A DNA stretch of 64,000 bases from positions 515,414,274-515,478,273 of the forward strand of contig CM046878.1 of assembly GCA_025667525.1 (NCBI GenBank). The letters are read 5' to 3'. Positions 1-10,691 of this stretch are shown here, one piece after another. This DNA is from Glebionis coronaria (lineage: Eukaryota > Streptophyta > Magnoliopsida > Asterales > Asteraceae). The notes under the pieces are model-generated. The model worked only from the letters and a program-made list of their open reading frames with translations. It did no database searches and had not been told where the DNA came from. Numbering within the stretch: the first letter of the stretch is position 1; each line of letters opens with the position of its first letter. The translations under genes were made by a program, and so were the position numbers.

Positions 1-1085
1 TTGAGTCCGTAAAGTGCTTTGTTGAGACGATACACCTTGTCAGGATAATGAGGATTGACAAATCCTTCCGGCTGCATGACATAAACTTCTTCCTTCAAAG
101 GACCGTTAAGAAACGCCGTCTTTACGTCCATTTGATAAACGATGAATCCCTTATGTGCAGCATAAGCAAGGAAAACCCTGACCGCTTCCATTCGAGCTAC
201 TGGTGCAAATGATTCTTCAAAATCAATACCCTCTTTCTGTCTATACCCTTTAGCCACAAGCCTAGATTTGTTCTTGATGATCGTGTTCTCTTCATCCATC
301 TTGTTTTTCCAGATCCATCGAAGATTTAATGGTGTTACATCGTATGGTCTGTCAACAAGTTCCCAGACTTTAAGTCTTTCAAATTGTTGAAGTTCATCCG
401 TCATCGATTCAATCCAAGCATGATCAGCCATGGCTTCTTTGATGTTTTTCGGTTCAGCAGTACTCACGGCGAGTGCGAACATACAAACATCACCATCGGT
501 TTCAAGCTGTCGTCTTGTACGAACGGGATGTGAAGGGTTTCCAATTATGTGAACCAAAGGATGATCTCGGGTCCAATGATGTGCTGAAGGATGTCGTTGA
601 TAGAAAGTATGCATATTTGACGGATCAACATGGCGAGTAGAAGACTCTCCAGTTTCGTGTACCGGTGTACCAAATGGGTTGATAAATTCGTCTTCGTCAG
701 ATAATGCATTGTCTGCTTGATTTGTGTTCTCTGGAGCAATGACAGTAGTTGTGGATGTTGTAGGATCGATTGTTGAAGTGATATTCTGAGGAGGTAAATC
801 TGCAGCAACCCGTGTTGACGTAGATGAAGTTGTATCCGGTTGTTGACGATGATCGGTATCATCAGTCTTATCATGAGTGTCAGCGGAAGACTTCGATACA
901 ACTTGTTTCTCCCCCGTGAAATATTCATCATACATTGGTCCATATAAAATTTCCAACTCTTCAATTGTCGTGTCGATTGTCATATCAGCTCTAGGAACAT
1001 TTTCTGGAACCAGCATTGAACTTGACGGTTCATTGCTGTGGTCTTGAGCTTCGAGTTCCGTGCGGTTGTGAACGGAAGTCGTTTG
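1..1085 (-). pseudogene. pol: E1 reverse transcriptase, N-terminal part, runs off the window
   Basis: The frame continues from integrase past the TGA at 1086 and is open to base 1, about 361 codons. After a low-complexity Thr/Ser/Asp-rich linker it shows [24 protein letters not shown], then the RT start with [29 protein letters not shown], and [18 protein letters not shown], which holds the first catalytic Asp. The last residues read KALYGLK. The YVDD box and RNase H would lie to the left of the window. Confidence 0.88.
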
Positions 1086-2435
1086 TCATTGTGGATCGGG
1101 ACTTAAACTGTTTTGTTCAAGTGCCATTTCTTGTAATTCATCAAATTGGATGTGAATAGTCTCGACTATCAATTTTGTTCTCTTGTTGTACACTCTATAT
1201 CCCTTAGACTGAGTTGCATATCCCACAAGAATACATGCATCACCTTTTTCTTTCATCTTATCCAAGTTTTCACCATCTCGAATGATGTAACAAGTGCATC
1301 CAAAAACATGAAGGTGTTTGAGTGAAGGTTTTCGATCATGAATTATGTGATATGGTGTCTTTTCGTGTCTTGGGATAATTAAGGATCGGTTTTGAGTGTA
1401 GCATGCGGTTGACACGGCTTCGGCCCAAAAATATAGTGGAAGTTTTGAAGCGGATAATAATGTTCGAGCAGCTTCAACCAAAGTACGGTTTCGTCTTTCA
1501 ACAACGCCGTTTTGTTCGGGTGTTCGAGCAATAGATGTTTCATGTTCAATCCCTTCATCTTCAAAATACTTTCTCAAATTTGAATTCAAAAATTCTGTAC
1601 CTCTGTCAGTACGAACCACTTTAACTTGAGCCTGAAGACCATGTTGTATCAATTTAAGGAAGCTGATGAGAACTTCAGGTGTTTCATCCTTGGACCTCAA
1701 GAAGTGAGTCCATGTGTACCTTGAGTAATCATCGACAATTACCAGAATATATTTCTTTCCATTGATACTCTGAACACGCATGGGACCACACAGATCCATG
1801 TAAAGAAGATCTAACCGTCCTTTAGAGCTTGGTGTGGTCTTTGTTTTAAAGCTACTTCGTTTAGCTTTACAAAGTTCACAAGAAGAACAAAGATGATCTT
1901 TGATGAATTTCAAGCTTGGAAGGCCTCTCACAATATCTTTCTTGGAAAGCAAGTTAATGGTATCAAATTTGAGATGAGAAAGACGTTGATGCCATAACCA
2001 TGCCTGAGTCGAGGAAGCTTTAGCCATGAAGCAAATTGGAGTTGATGAAGATGTGTCTTGAAGTGAAATAGTATAAAGATCAGTACCCCGTGAACCAGTA
2101 AGTAAGTCATTCCCATCATAATCACGAACAAAACATGTCTTCTTTCTGAAAGCAACCTCCAAATCCGCATCACAGAATTGACCAACCGAGAAAAGATTGT
2201 CATTGAGCCCTTCGACGTAGTATACCCTTTTAATTGTGATATTCCCCTGAACCAAATCTCCATATCCTAGGATCGGTGCAAATTGATCATTTCCGAATCG
2301 GACCGTACCCAGGAACTTCTCCACGAAGTTAATTAGAAGCTTGAGATTCCCCGTCATGTGCTTCGTGCATCCGGAGTCCAGTATGAAGAGAATTATTTGT
2401 ATCACCTGCAGAAGAGTTAGAACACGGTGGAGCAT
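1086..2435 (-). pseudogene. pol: E1 protease and integrase
   Basis: The protease active-site motif is LDSGCTKHMTG near residue 20. The GAG-pre-integrase region follows, with WLWHQRLSHL near 145 and the CELCKAK zinc-binding pair near 190. The integrase core has its acidic residues in [20 protein letters not shown] and the [12 protein letters not shown] block. The polyprotein frame changes near 2405: the upstream linker (2329-2547) is in one frame and the protease in another, so a small indel separates them. The segment ends at a TGA at 1086-1088, beyond which the same frame stays open. Integrase would insert the cDNA into host chromosomes. Confidence 0.92.
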
Positions 2436-2547
2436 TTGCTAAATTGGATACCACAGTAGTTGTGATAGTAGAATCATTAGTGTCCTTATCAACATCTAAA
2501 GGCAAACTAACACTCGTTTTCACATTTTCTGTCCTAATTTTAGGCAT
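2329..2547 (-). pseudogene. E1 linker upstream of protease
   Basis: This follows the TAG at 2548 in the spacer frame. It starts MPKIRTENVKTSVSLPL and is Asn/Thr/Ser-rich. About 45 codons in, the meaningful protease sequence continues in a different frame, so the last third of this open frame is a frameshift product. Confidence 0.6.
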
Positions 2548-5058
2548 CTATTTATATCCGGGAGGACCTTGATTAACAAACCACCATTTCCAAGACTTAC
2601 TAGCAGACTCATATAATTCCTTAATTTTGCTTCTAGGATTCTTAGTGGTGGAGTCAGATGCATTACTTTTCTTAGTGGGGGTTGCACCAGAATGGTTCAC
2701 TTTGCGTTTGGGTTTACTAGCTCTAATAGGCATTGCAACTTGCTTCTTAGTTCTAGTATCTACGCCTTTGACTTTATTCATAGCACACATAGAATGATTA
2801 GCATTAGCACACTTTCCACATTTGACACAAACAAATTTCACATTCATAGCATTCAAATCATTCACAGCATTCAAATCGTCATTACATGCGATTACAGACT
2901 GTTTATTCTTAAAAACGTTCAAATTCCTAGGGTGTTCTTCTACTTCCTTCATCTCCCCTTGATTCTTGTGTTTCCAGACCTTATCATTCACTTGAGTGCG
3001 CTTAAGCTGAGGCCGGCTAACACTAGTAGTGGAAACTATTCCTGTAGTAGAAGACACACGAATATTAGTGTTTCTAGAAGTCTGAGGCGAGTGAGTATCT
3101 TTATTTGTGGGCTTAGTGGACATTCTATACATCCCTGGTTTAATCACATTATTGTGCTTAACGCTTGGTGCTATATGATTCCTTATGGGTTGATTATGTG
3201 GTAACCTTTCCTTTCCATCCATCTTGGGGGTAAACACAGGTTTTGCAAACGAGGAATTTGATAAAGCAGATGGTTTTCCCAAGATAGAGGATCTATTTAC
3301 TTTAGAGGCATTGGGTTGTCTAACAACAGGTTTCTTAATGCTAGGTTCCACGATTTTCCCACCCATTTTAGCAATGAGTTTCTGCAACTCTGCTATCGCT
3401 CTGTCCCTGTCTTGTAACTGAGCTTTCAACCCTTTAATTTCCAAATTCTGTTCATTCATTTCTCGAAATGTTTGGGAAAGTTTTTCTTGCAATTTATTAT
3501 CGTGTGGAAAACTACCAACGTCTTTTTGTAAAGCAAGTTCAAGTGAATGACAATGTTTTTGAAGGAAATTATTTTTGTGTTGAAGTAATTCAAAAGCCTT
3601 TTTGTCAACATTTTCTTTACGTTTCGAAAGCTCAATTTCAAAACGTTCACATTCTTTGCTTTTATCAAGATATTGGCATGCAACTGCAGAATATTCATCA
3701 ATATCAGCACAAGATGTAAAATAAGCACACATAACATCGTTAGAAACACATTCTTGCAATAGTAAATCATATTCATCTGAAAAATCAGTCTTCTCCATTT
3801 GAAGATCTTCAATGTGTTTCTCAAGAGATTCAACATAATTTAAATCATCATACATTTCAGTCCGAATGAACTCCTCAAGTTGAAGAATAGTTTCTGTAAT
3901 CAACGCCGTGTTAGGAATTAGGAGTTCTTTCATAAGCAAGGTAATATCTTGAGGAATCGGACGTGTCCACTCAGCATTTTCACGTTTTGCCCAGTCTCTT
4001 TCAACAATAGATTTAACATTATCTATGTGGTGTTTAAGAATACCTAATGTTTTCCTACTCTTGCTTTTAGATTCATCTAGAGGGAGGTAGTTTATGTATT
4101 TGTAAACATTAGATTTCTTAGGGGCAAAAGCTTTCTTCCATTGAATTCTCTTTTGTTTGCATTCTAGGAACACTTCCTCACGAGTTTTCTGAGTTTGTTT
4201 GTTGAACAAGCCATAAAGACTATTCTCATAAGCATAATTATATGGTTTCACAAACTCCTTATTAACAAGTGGTTGACTATCAGCATCCCAAAGGGCAGTC
4301 TCTTCACTATTGGCACTAACAGGCATGCAATCAAGATATGTCCTTTCAGTCTCATCAGGATAAAGATGCGGGTTCGCAGCTTGAGCTTTGGCAAGGTACT
4401 CAGGACTTGCAAAGCTAGCTTGACCCTTAAACATCGAAGGAGGTGCCAACATTCTCACAGATTGAATAGAGTCATGCGTTTTATAAACAACGTTCTTCAA
4501 AAATTCGACTTGTGCTTCTAATTTCGTTACCTTTTCAGTTTCTTTATCATATCTACTTTTGAAGTCTTGTTTTAACGCATCTACCTCTTGTTTCTTATCC
4601 TCAAGAATTTTAGCAGAATAAGTAGTGGTCATAGAGAGCTTTTGTTCAAGTTCATGAACTTTGGTGTTGGCAAGGTACATTTTTTGGCGTTCATCCATTA
4701 AGAAAGCATTATATTGACGCTTCTCTTTTGCTAATAACCTAAGAGTTGTATTATATTTGTTTTCAAAATCGTCCTTTTGACTTTTTAACGCACTTCCCTT
4801 GTACCCCTCAAGCTCTTTGGTTTTCTGAAGGAGCTCATCTCTATAGGTTTCAGTCATCTCAGTAGATTTGATAAGAGCAGCTTTGCATTCTTCAAAGCTT
4901 TGAGTGAGCGTAGCGTTTGCCTTCTTTAATTGCTTTTGACTCTTTTTATTTTCAGTGACATCTTTTTGTAAAGTAGCAATTAAATTAGCAAGCGCAATAC
5001 GTTCCTCTTCATCATATTCATTTGCATGTTGATCATCCTCAGACTCATTATTGCACAT
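2548..5058 (-). pseudogene. E1 coiled-coil spacer between Gag and protease
   Basis: The 836 open codons are in the same frame as Gag. Residues 1-200 are strongly heptad-like (Leu/Glu/Lys/Gln-rich), and further helical stretches lie near 400-560. Residues 560-720 are basic and Pro/Ser/Asn-rich. Near residue 745 a Cys/His cluster, CVKCGKCANANHSMC, looks like a metal-binding knuckle, and the segment ends WKWWFVNQGPPGYK before a TAG. Copia elements from Asteraceae that I know carry a comparable spacer inside the polyprotein. Its function is not established; self-association or RNA binding are guesses. E2 lacks it altogether. Confidence 0.8.
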
Positions 5059-5166
5059 GTCTGATTAATCGGGTGTGGTATTGCTATCAACCATTTCCAT
5101 CATACATGTGTCATTAATGGCATTGGGTAGATCACTATGCTCAGGAATATCACTAAACACATTATA

Positions 5167-5478
5167 TTAATCAGTAGTGTGTACCTTATCGAGTGGCTCA
5201 GTGTCAAAGATAGGGCCATTGTCATCTTCAGTGACTTTGAGAACTTCTTCAACCTTTGCCATGTACGAGTAATGTGCATCGAGCTCTTGATCAAAATCTT
5301 CATCATCAGTATCATCAAGCATTGCTCCTTCCTCAGCTGACAATTTAACCCCTGCTTCCATTTTCTTGCATAACAGCATCTTTTCCTTGTGATAGCTGGA
5401 GTCTCTAACCCTTTTCGGCTTCCTGCATTCCTTTGCCATATGCCCATAACCTTGGCAATTAAAACATTGAATCCCACT
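5167..5478 (-). pseudogene. E1 zinc knuckle (nucleocapsid) segment
   Basis: This is the continuation of Gag in the same frame. It holds a CCHC knuckle, CFNCQGYGHMAKEC, followed by a basic stretch and an acidic tail ending PLDKVHTTD before a TAA. The knuckle binds element RNA. The corresponding E2 segment (35095-35390) is closely similar. Between this stop and the next one at about 5059 the frame is open but has no ATG near its start. Confidence 0.88.
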
Positions 5479-6729
5479 CTATTGAACCACTTGACTTCCA
5501 ACCGTTTCCCTATTCCCAGTAGAAGCAACAATCCTCTGAGTATCATACTTGGCAGTTTGACGATCATACCTTGCAGAACCCTCAACATGCGTTGGATTAT
5601 GTCGATCATACCTAAAAGGACTTTCACCACGTCGACGTGTGTCATAACTTGGGGGACTCTCAACATATCGGTTCTTGGTGTTAGATGATGTGCGAAGATT
5701 GTTGTTGGTGGGTTTGTAGATTTTCTTGTAAGTCTTCATTATGAAAGCAATTTGTTGTTTCATCTCTCGATTCTTTTGAGCTTGGTCTTCATCACTATCT
5801 TCTTCAGATGATGACTCAGATGGTGGTGATGGTGCTCTTGGCGCTTTACCTCGAGATCTTGTGGATGATGAAGACTTAGATGATGTGGAAGGTCGTGGTG
5901 AAGATGATGTAGTGGAATATGACTTAGGAGCACGAGAGTTATGACCTTGAACATGTTGAGTTGTAGTCACTAAAGCAAGTGGATTAGCCGTCTTGGCAAT
6001 ACGTTCAGCTCGAATCTCATTTGCTTCATTCTGAAATTGCTTCAAGATATCAAAGAGTCGATGATATGAGACCTCGTCTAACTTTTCTTGTTGTTTCACC
6101 AAAGTGACGAACCGTGTCCACTCGGGTTGAAGTTTTAGAAGAAATTGAACATTGACTTGCATGGTGAAGACTTGCAGATTATTTCTTGTCATGTCATTCA
6201 TCATCTTATAAAATCTAGAGTAGTAAGAGTCAATTGATTCTCCATCCCTTGAAGTAAACTTGCCAAAATTACAAAACAAGTTTTTGACATCTTGTTTGTT
6301 GAGTGATTCTCCTTGTTGCAAGCGTTCAATAGCAGTCCACATTTCATGTGCTGTAGGGCATGCATCAACCGTGGAATAAATGTCATCTCCAAACCCACTT
6401 AGAACCATATAGATGGCTTCCTTCTCCGCATCATGCCAAGCATAATTTTCAGGTGTGAGATCAGCTCTTGTTTCATCACGTTCACTTGCAGGTATTGGAT
6501 CAGTAGTATCTGTGGCTGCTCTTGGAGGAATTGAGATCTTCTTAAATATATATGGTCCATGAGTAATACATTTCCTCAAGGCATCACCGTTAGGTCTTGT
6601 ATCAAGATAGCGTATGAAACGTGATTGCCATTGAGCATACCGACCAGACACAAGCATTGGTGGTCTCTCTTTGTTACCCGCCACCATTATGTTGTTGTTC
6701 GTCACACGATATTCGGCAGTAGAATCCAT
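5479..6729 (-). pseudogene. gag: E1 Gag (copia UBN2-type)
   Basis: The frame encodes 416 residues from ATG at 6729. The first half has the copia Gag fold region: a GRYAQWQSRF motif near residue 30, YSTVDACPTAHEMW near 125 and the SIDSYYSRFYKMMNDM block near 165. The second half is Ser/Pro-rich and then Arg/Tyr-rich. Gag forms the cytoplasmic particle that packages element RNA. The frame ends at a TAG just before the zinc knuckle, which lies in the same frame on the far side. The stop therefore separates the RNA-binding domain from the capsid domain. The same junction in E2 is open. Confidence 0.9.
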
Positions 6730-7649
6730 CTCAATATTCTCTGAAATGATGAAGTGAATATGGATCTTAAGTAGATTTATTGTGATTGTTGTTGTGGTTT
6801 AAATTCCGAAAATTGCAATTTTTCTCTAGTCCGACAAAAACGGTAGACCAAAAAATTTTGTATCGCCAAATTTTGAAATTGAGCTAGAAATGTCCTAAAA
6901 CTAGTATGGAAAAAATTTGAATTTACTTGACGGAAAAAATTTAACTTTTTTTTTTTTATCTTCGTGTAAACTATATTCCGAAACTAGTCTAGATGGTGGC
7001 TAAGTCTAAAAAATACTCAAACAAAATTTAGCAAAACACATCATCGGAATGTCGTCGGAATCTCTTATCGGAATGTCCCCTAATCGGAATACAATCGGAA
7101 TGATGTCGGAATGTCCTAATCGGAATAACCAAATCGGAATGTTGTCGGAATGTCCTAATCGGAATGTTATCGGAATGTCCTAATCGGAATGCAATCGGAA
7201 TCCTTGTCGGAATGATGTCGGAAAGAACCTTGTCGGAATACCAAATCGGAATACCTTGTCGGAATGATGTCGAAAAGACCTTGTCGGAATGTCAAATCGG
7301 AATGCAATCGGAATATTTTTAGTCCAGTCGGAATGATGATCGGAAAAGCTGGTCGGAATGTGTAAACCCTTTTCCGATGCGACTGATCGGAATCTCTAAT
7401 CCCTTTTCCGATTGCACTGATCGGAATAATAGCACTGTTACGAGATTTTGAGGTAAAAATGATATTTTCGACAAGAAATCCGTGATTTGAACCAACCAAA
7501 TGCGACCAAATCCCTACCACAACTATGTAGAAGATTTATATCAAGATTTAGAGCATAGAAAACACAAAAAAATCTTGAATTCAAGATGATTATAAGAGAA
7601 AATCACACGAACCAAGTAAAATGAACAACGAATCACAAAACTACCCCAT
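6730..7649 (-). other. E1 leader between PBS and Gag
   Basis: This non-coding leader is dominated between about 7040 and 7430 by irregular repeats of a TCGGAAT unit, spaced by 5-20 bases. The stretch next to Gag (6730-7000) is AT-rich and free of the repeat. E2 and E8 also have tandem repeats in this position. Confidence 0.75.
7040..7430. repeat. TCGGAAT interspersed short tandem repeat
   Basis: The heptamer TCGGAAT, or ATCGGAAT, recurs about 25 times, often as pairs such as AATCGGAATG and GTCGGAATG. The units are not a perfect array; spacers vary in length and sequence. Confidence 0.85.
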
Positions 7650-7665
7650 GGCGATTGATACCAAA
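7650..7665 (-). promoter_or_regulatory. E1 primer binding site
   Basis: On the minus strand the sequence reads TTTGGTATCAATCGCC. It matches the initiator-Met tRNA-type PBS seen in E2 (TTTGGTATCAAGAGCC) with two differences. Minus-strand DNA synthesis of the element would start here. Confidence 0.75.
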
Positions 7666-7672
7666 TACTTAA

Positions 7673-8788
7673 TATTTTGTTATTAATATTTTGGTTGAGT
7701 ATTTTGTTATTTATCTCTTAAATATCTATGATTCCTCCCACTTGCTTTTAGTAATCACAGACTATTCTTCAAATACTTAGCATGTAGGGCAACAACAAAT
7801 TGTTTCCTTCTAGGTTGGAGTTATATTTAAGTATATGGAAAAAGTATCCTCAATTTGCAAACCTTGACAACTTTTGGAGGTAATGTATTTTAAGTTATCA
7901 AAATCAAATAATTCTAAAGAATTTGATTTGTCACTCAAGACATACCAAAACTATGTAGTATCTCATGAGTATTAAGATTGTGAGAATATATCACAATTCT
8001 TAAATAACTTAAGAGTCTTTAGGTTAAATACTTATCAATTGTGTCAAAACAAAATTGAAATTATATAATATTTAAAACCTAATACAAGCTCTAATATATA
8101 CATTTTTAAATAGTTCAATAACTATATATATTATTTATCCTTTAAATAATTCAAAGAATTCATGTTCGTTAACAAGAAGACATAACAAGTAAACTATTTA
8201 CTTTATGTTATAAGTCTTTTTAACAATTAAAGACTATATGCTTATGCTTTACAAGAGACATAAACATTCATAAAGTAATTATAAACAACTTCAAAGGTTA
8301 TTTCAAGTTAATTGCTTACTTCATTTTTATTATTGTGCATTCCAAGAAATATTCCAAGAAATATAAACAAATTAGTTGAAGTTGCTTGTTATTCATATCT
8401 TGACATTTTCTAAACAATACAACATACATTGACAATTAAATGTATAAGCCTTAATAGAATATTAGATTCTTATCTCGCGATCAAAAACCATTTGTATTGT
8501 TATGTGTTGTACCTTACACAGTAAAGATTTCTCCCACTTGTGCATGGCACAACATCGGGTATGCATATAAACAATCACGAAACGTAATTGTTTATGTGAA
8601 CAATATGATAATGTCATGTATATATAAATAACTAGTCATATGTCAAACATATAGTGTTATAAGAAATCCTACATAGTTATTATATGGGAAATACTTCAAA
8701 AGTGATTATCATATAAAAAAGGTTGCAGTTATCCTTAAAACTATGGTTCTTCCTATTCTGAAAGTAAGTTATTATTTCAAGTCAAACT
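7673..8788 (-). mobile_element. E5 left part: decayed LTR-element sequence, no genes
   Basis: This AT-rich non-coding sequence becomes continuous with 16945 onward once E4 and its TSD are removed. CTCCCACT near 7734 and 8528 reads AGTGGGAG on the minus strand, a polypurine-tract-like motif. I found no ORF with family features. The E5 3' LTR is not recognisable, and the junction with E1 near 7670 is unresolved. Confidence 0.5.
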
Positions 8789-8793
8789 AGAAA

Positions 8794-10675
8794 TGTAACA
8801 CCCCACTTGGATAAGTGGACCGTTACATGTATTTATTTAGTTATTAATATGATTACTGATAAACTTAAACATATACTGGGGAAAAACATTTGGCTGAAGA
8901 CGGGGAATCCTAATCATGCATAGAAAGGAAGTCCTTACTAAAAGGACGGAAATCCATACCTCGTGTCCAGTCATGAAATCAGAATGAAAGCTGAAGGATC
9001 GACTCTGACTTTACGGATACTACATAAATAACGGACGCGAATGAGTTAACTGATTACTGTTTACTATTACTGAGTCTCATCTGCTCTTAGTTTAATTTAT
9101 TTTATTCTTGTATTACTGTTTATGTATAATCTGACTAATCTGATTGTCCGGCGTAATTATGATAAGTCTGACTGTTCTTAAAATGTTTACTGATTAGTAT
9201 ATATCCTGTATTTCATGGTTACTGTGTATTATACTGTGTTCCGATATTTACGATATTACTATATATATAGCAACCTGCCATAAATAGAAAGTTTCCTAAA
9301 ATAGCACGTTCTTAAATAGAGAGGTTATCCAAAAGAGTTTCATAAATAATTGAGTCGTTTTATTATAATCAAGTATTAAATAATCAATTTCATATAACGT
9401 GATTAACTTTAATAAACGCTAATTAAATTAAAATGAAAAGGTTTATACTTGATTAATTCATTCAAAACAATTTAATAAAAAAAATATACTTTTAGAATCG
9501 TTAAAATGTACGTGTCTTGTTAAATTTTTCGTGTCACCCGAACCCGAACCAAAACTAAAACAAACCCCGAGACGCCCATGTCTCGGGTTAACCAAACTGG
9601 CCCACTACGTGGTCCCCTTGTTGTTCTTCTAGTTCCCACTGCTTTTATTGATAAAGTTCCCACTGTTTTGTTATTATAGTTCCCACTGTTAGTGCAGTGG
9701 TTCCCACTGCTAGTGCAGTGGTTCCCACTGCTCGCAGTCCCAAACGCCCTCTTTCTGAAATTTAATCCCAAACACCCCCCTTGCTGGGACTGCAGCCCCA
9801 AACGCACCCTGTTGTGACAACTCTAACCCAAACACCCCTTTAATTCCATGATTTAATATTTTATAACCAAGTGTTCATATGTTTGATAAATCAATCGTGA
9901 ATCAAGAAAGCAATAAAAGATTGAAGGTCTTTAATAATTACCAGTGCGTGATGATTTAAGGATTAAAACACGAATCCCCGTTCCCTTTTGCTTGCTGCCA
10001 ACGGCTAAAATAAGAACACCAAACGTTCTCTTTTTGCTTGGTGCCGACGGCTAAACAAGAACAAAGATCGTTCCTTTTTTGCTTGCTGCCGACAGCTAAA
10101 TAAGAACACAAACCGTTCCGTTTTTGCTTGCTAAATGGCGGCTAAATAAGAACACCTACTAGGGTTTGTGTTGTTTTTGGTTAAAAGTGTAAATGGGAAA
10201 ATACTACACTCCCTGATGGTTTAATGTGTACATGGGCCAGGCTAAAAGCCCTTGTTTTCTTCTTGTTTTTTTTTTTTTTTTTTTTTAAGCCGGCCCAAAA
10301 CCCTTTTCTTTTTTTTCGCCTCGAATAAAATTATTTAACTTGCGTGTTCATTTTAAAAAAAAACCCGTCATATAAATATTTATCTGACTGAGATGAATAC
10401 GAACGTAATATGGAATAATTATTTTCTGAATAAATAATTTCTTTACGGTCTTAATTAAACTGAGGCTGTGTAATCACTGTTAACGTTTTAATTATTATGT
10501 ATAAAAATAATACATACGTAATATTTTCTGAACTTAATAACTATTTTTTGAATAATTATTTTATTGTAGTATTTAAATAGACTAAGACTGCGTGATTTAC
10601 TGTTTACGTTTAAATAAGGTTAGAGCTGATACTACGCGTATTTAATATTCATGTATTTTAAATACGGGTTTTACA
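8794..10675 (-). repeat. E4 3' LTR (left)
   Basis: It runs from TGTAACACCCC to TTTTACA, about 1882 bp. It contains five GTTCCCACTG copies at 9632, 9656, 9679, 9700 and 9721 and a four-unit repeat at 9978-10153. A long T run occurs near 10266-10287. The 95-codon minus ORF at 9520-9807 is a by-product of the GTTCCCACTG repeats; I do not regard it as a gene. Confidence 0.92.
9978..10153. repeat. Four-unit minisatellite inside the E4 LTR
   Basis: Units of about 45-50 bp carry TTTTTGCTTG, a GCCGACGGCTAAA-like core and TAAGAACAC. The units differ by several substitutions. The same array is present in the right LTR at about 16255-16428, so it predates this insertion. Confidence 0.8.
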
Positions 10676-10691
10676 ATTCTTCTCCTCTAAA
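10676..10691 (-). promoter_or_regulatory. E4 polypurine tract
   Basis: On the minus strand TTTAGAGGAGAAGAAT lies directly before the left LTR. It would prime plus-strand DNA synthesis. A second copy of the PPT and LTR-end arrangement lies at 10732-10783. Confidence 0.8.

Larger units (their letters stand above)
1..7672 (-). mobile_element. E1: Ty1/copia retrotransposon, 3' part beyond the left edge
   Basis: Read on the minus strand the order is primer binding site, repeat-rich leader, Gag, zinc knuckle, coiled-coil spacer, protease, integrase and the start of reverse transcriptase. Integrase before RT is the copia order. The coding frame is open for nearly its whole length but broken by in-frame stops at 5479, 5167, 5059, 2548 and 1086 and a frameshift near 2405, so the copy is dead. 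The rest of RT, RNase H and the 3' LTR lie outside the window. A 5' LTR should follow the PBS to the right, but I cannot recognise one; sequence of another element (E5) starts there. Confidence 0.93.

Noticed and set aside
545..964. 139-codon minus-strand frame
   Set aside because: It is the out-of-frame shadow of the E1 integrase-RT linker, which is open in another frame across the same bases.
2692..3836. Several antisense or shifted ORFs of 65-170 codons over the E1 spacer
   Set aside because: They overlap the 836-codon frame, are compositionally odd and have no family motifs.
9520..9807. 95-codon ORF present in both E4 LTRs
   Set aside because: It translates the GTTCCCACTG repeats and lies in an LTR; being in both LTRs follows from LTR identity, not selection.
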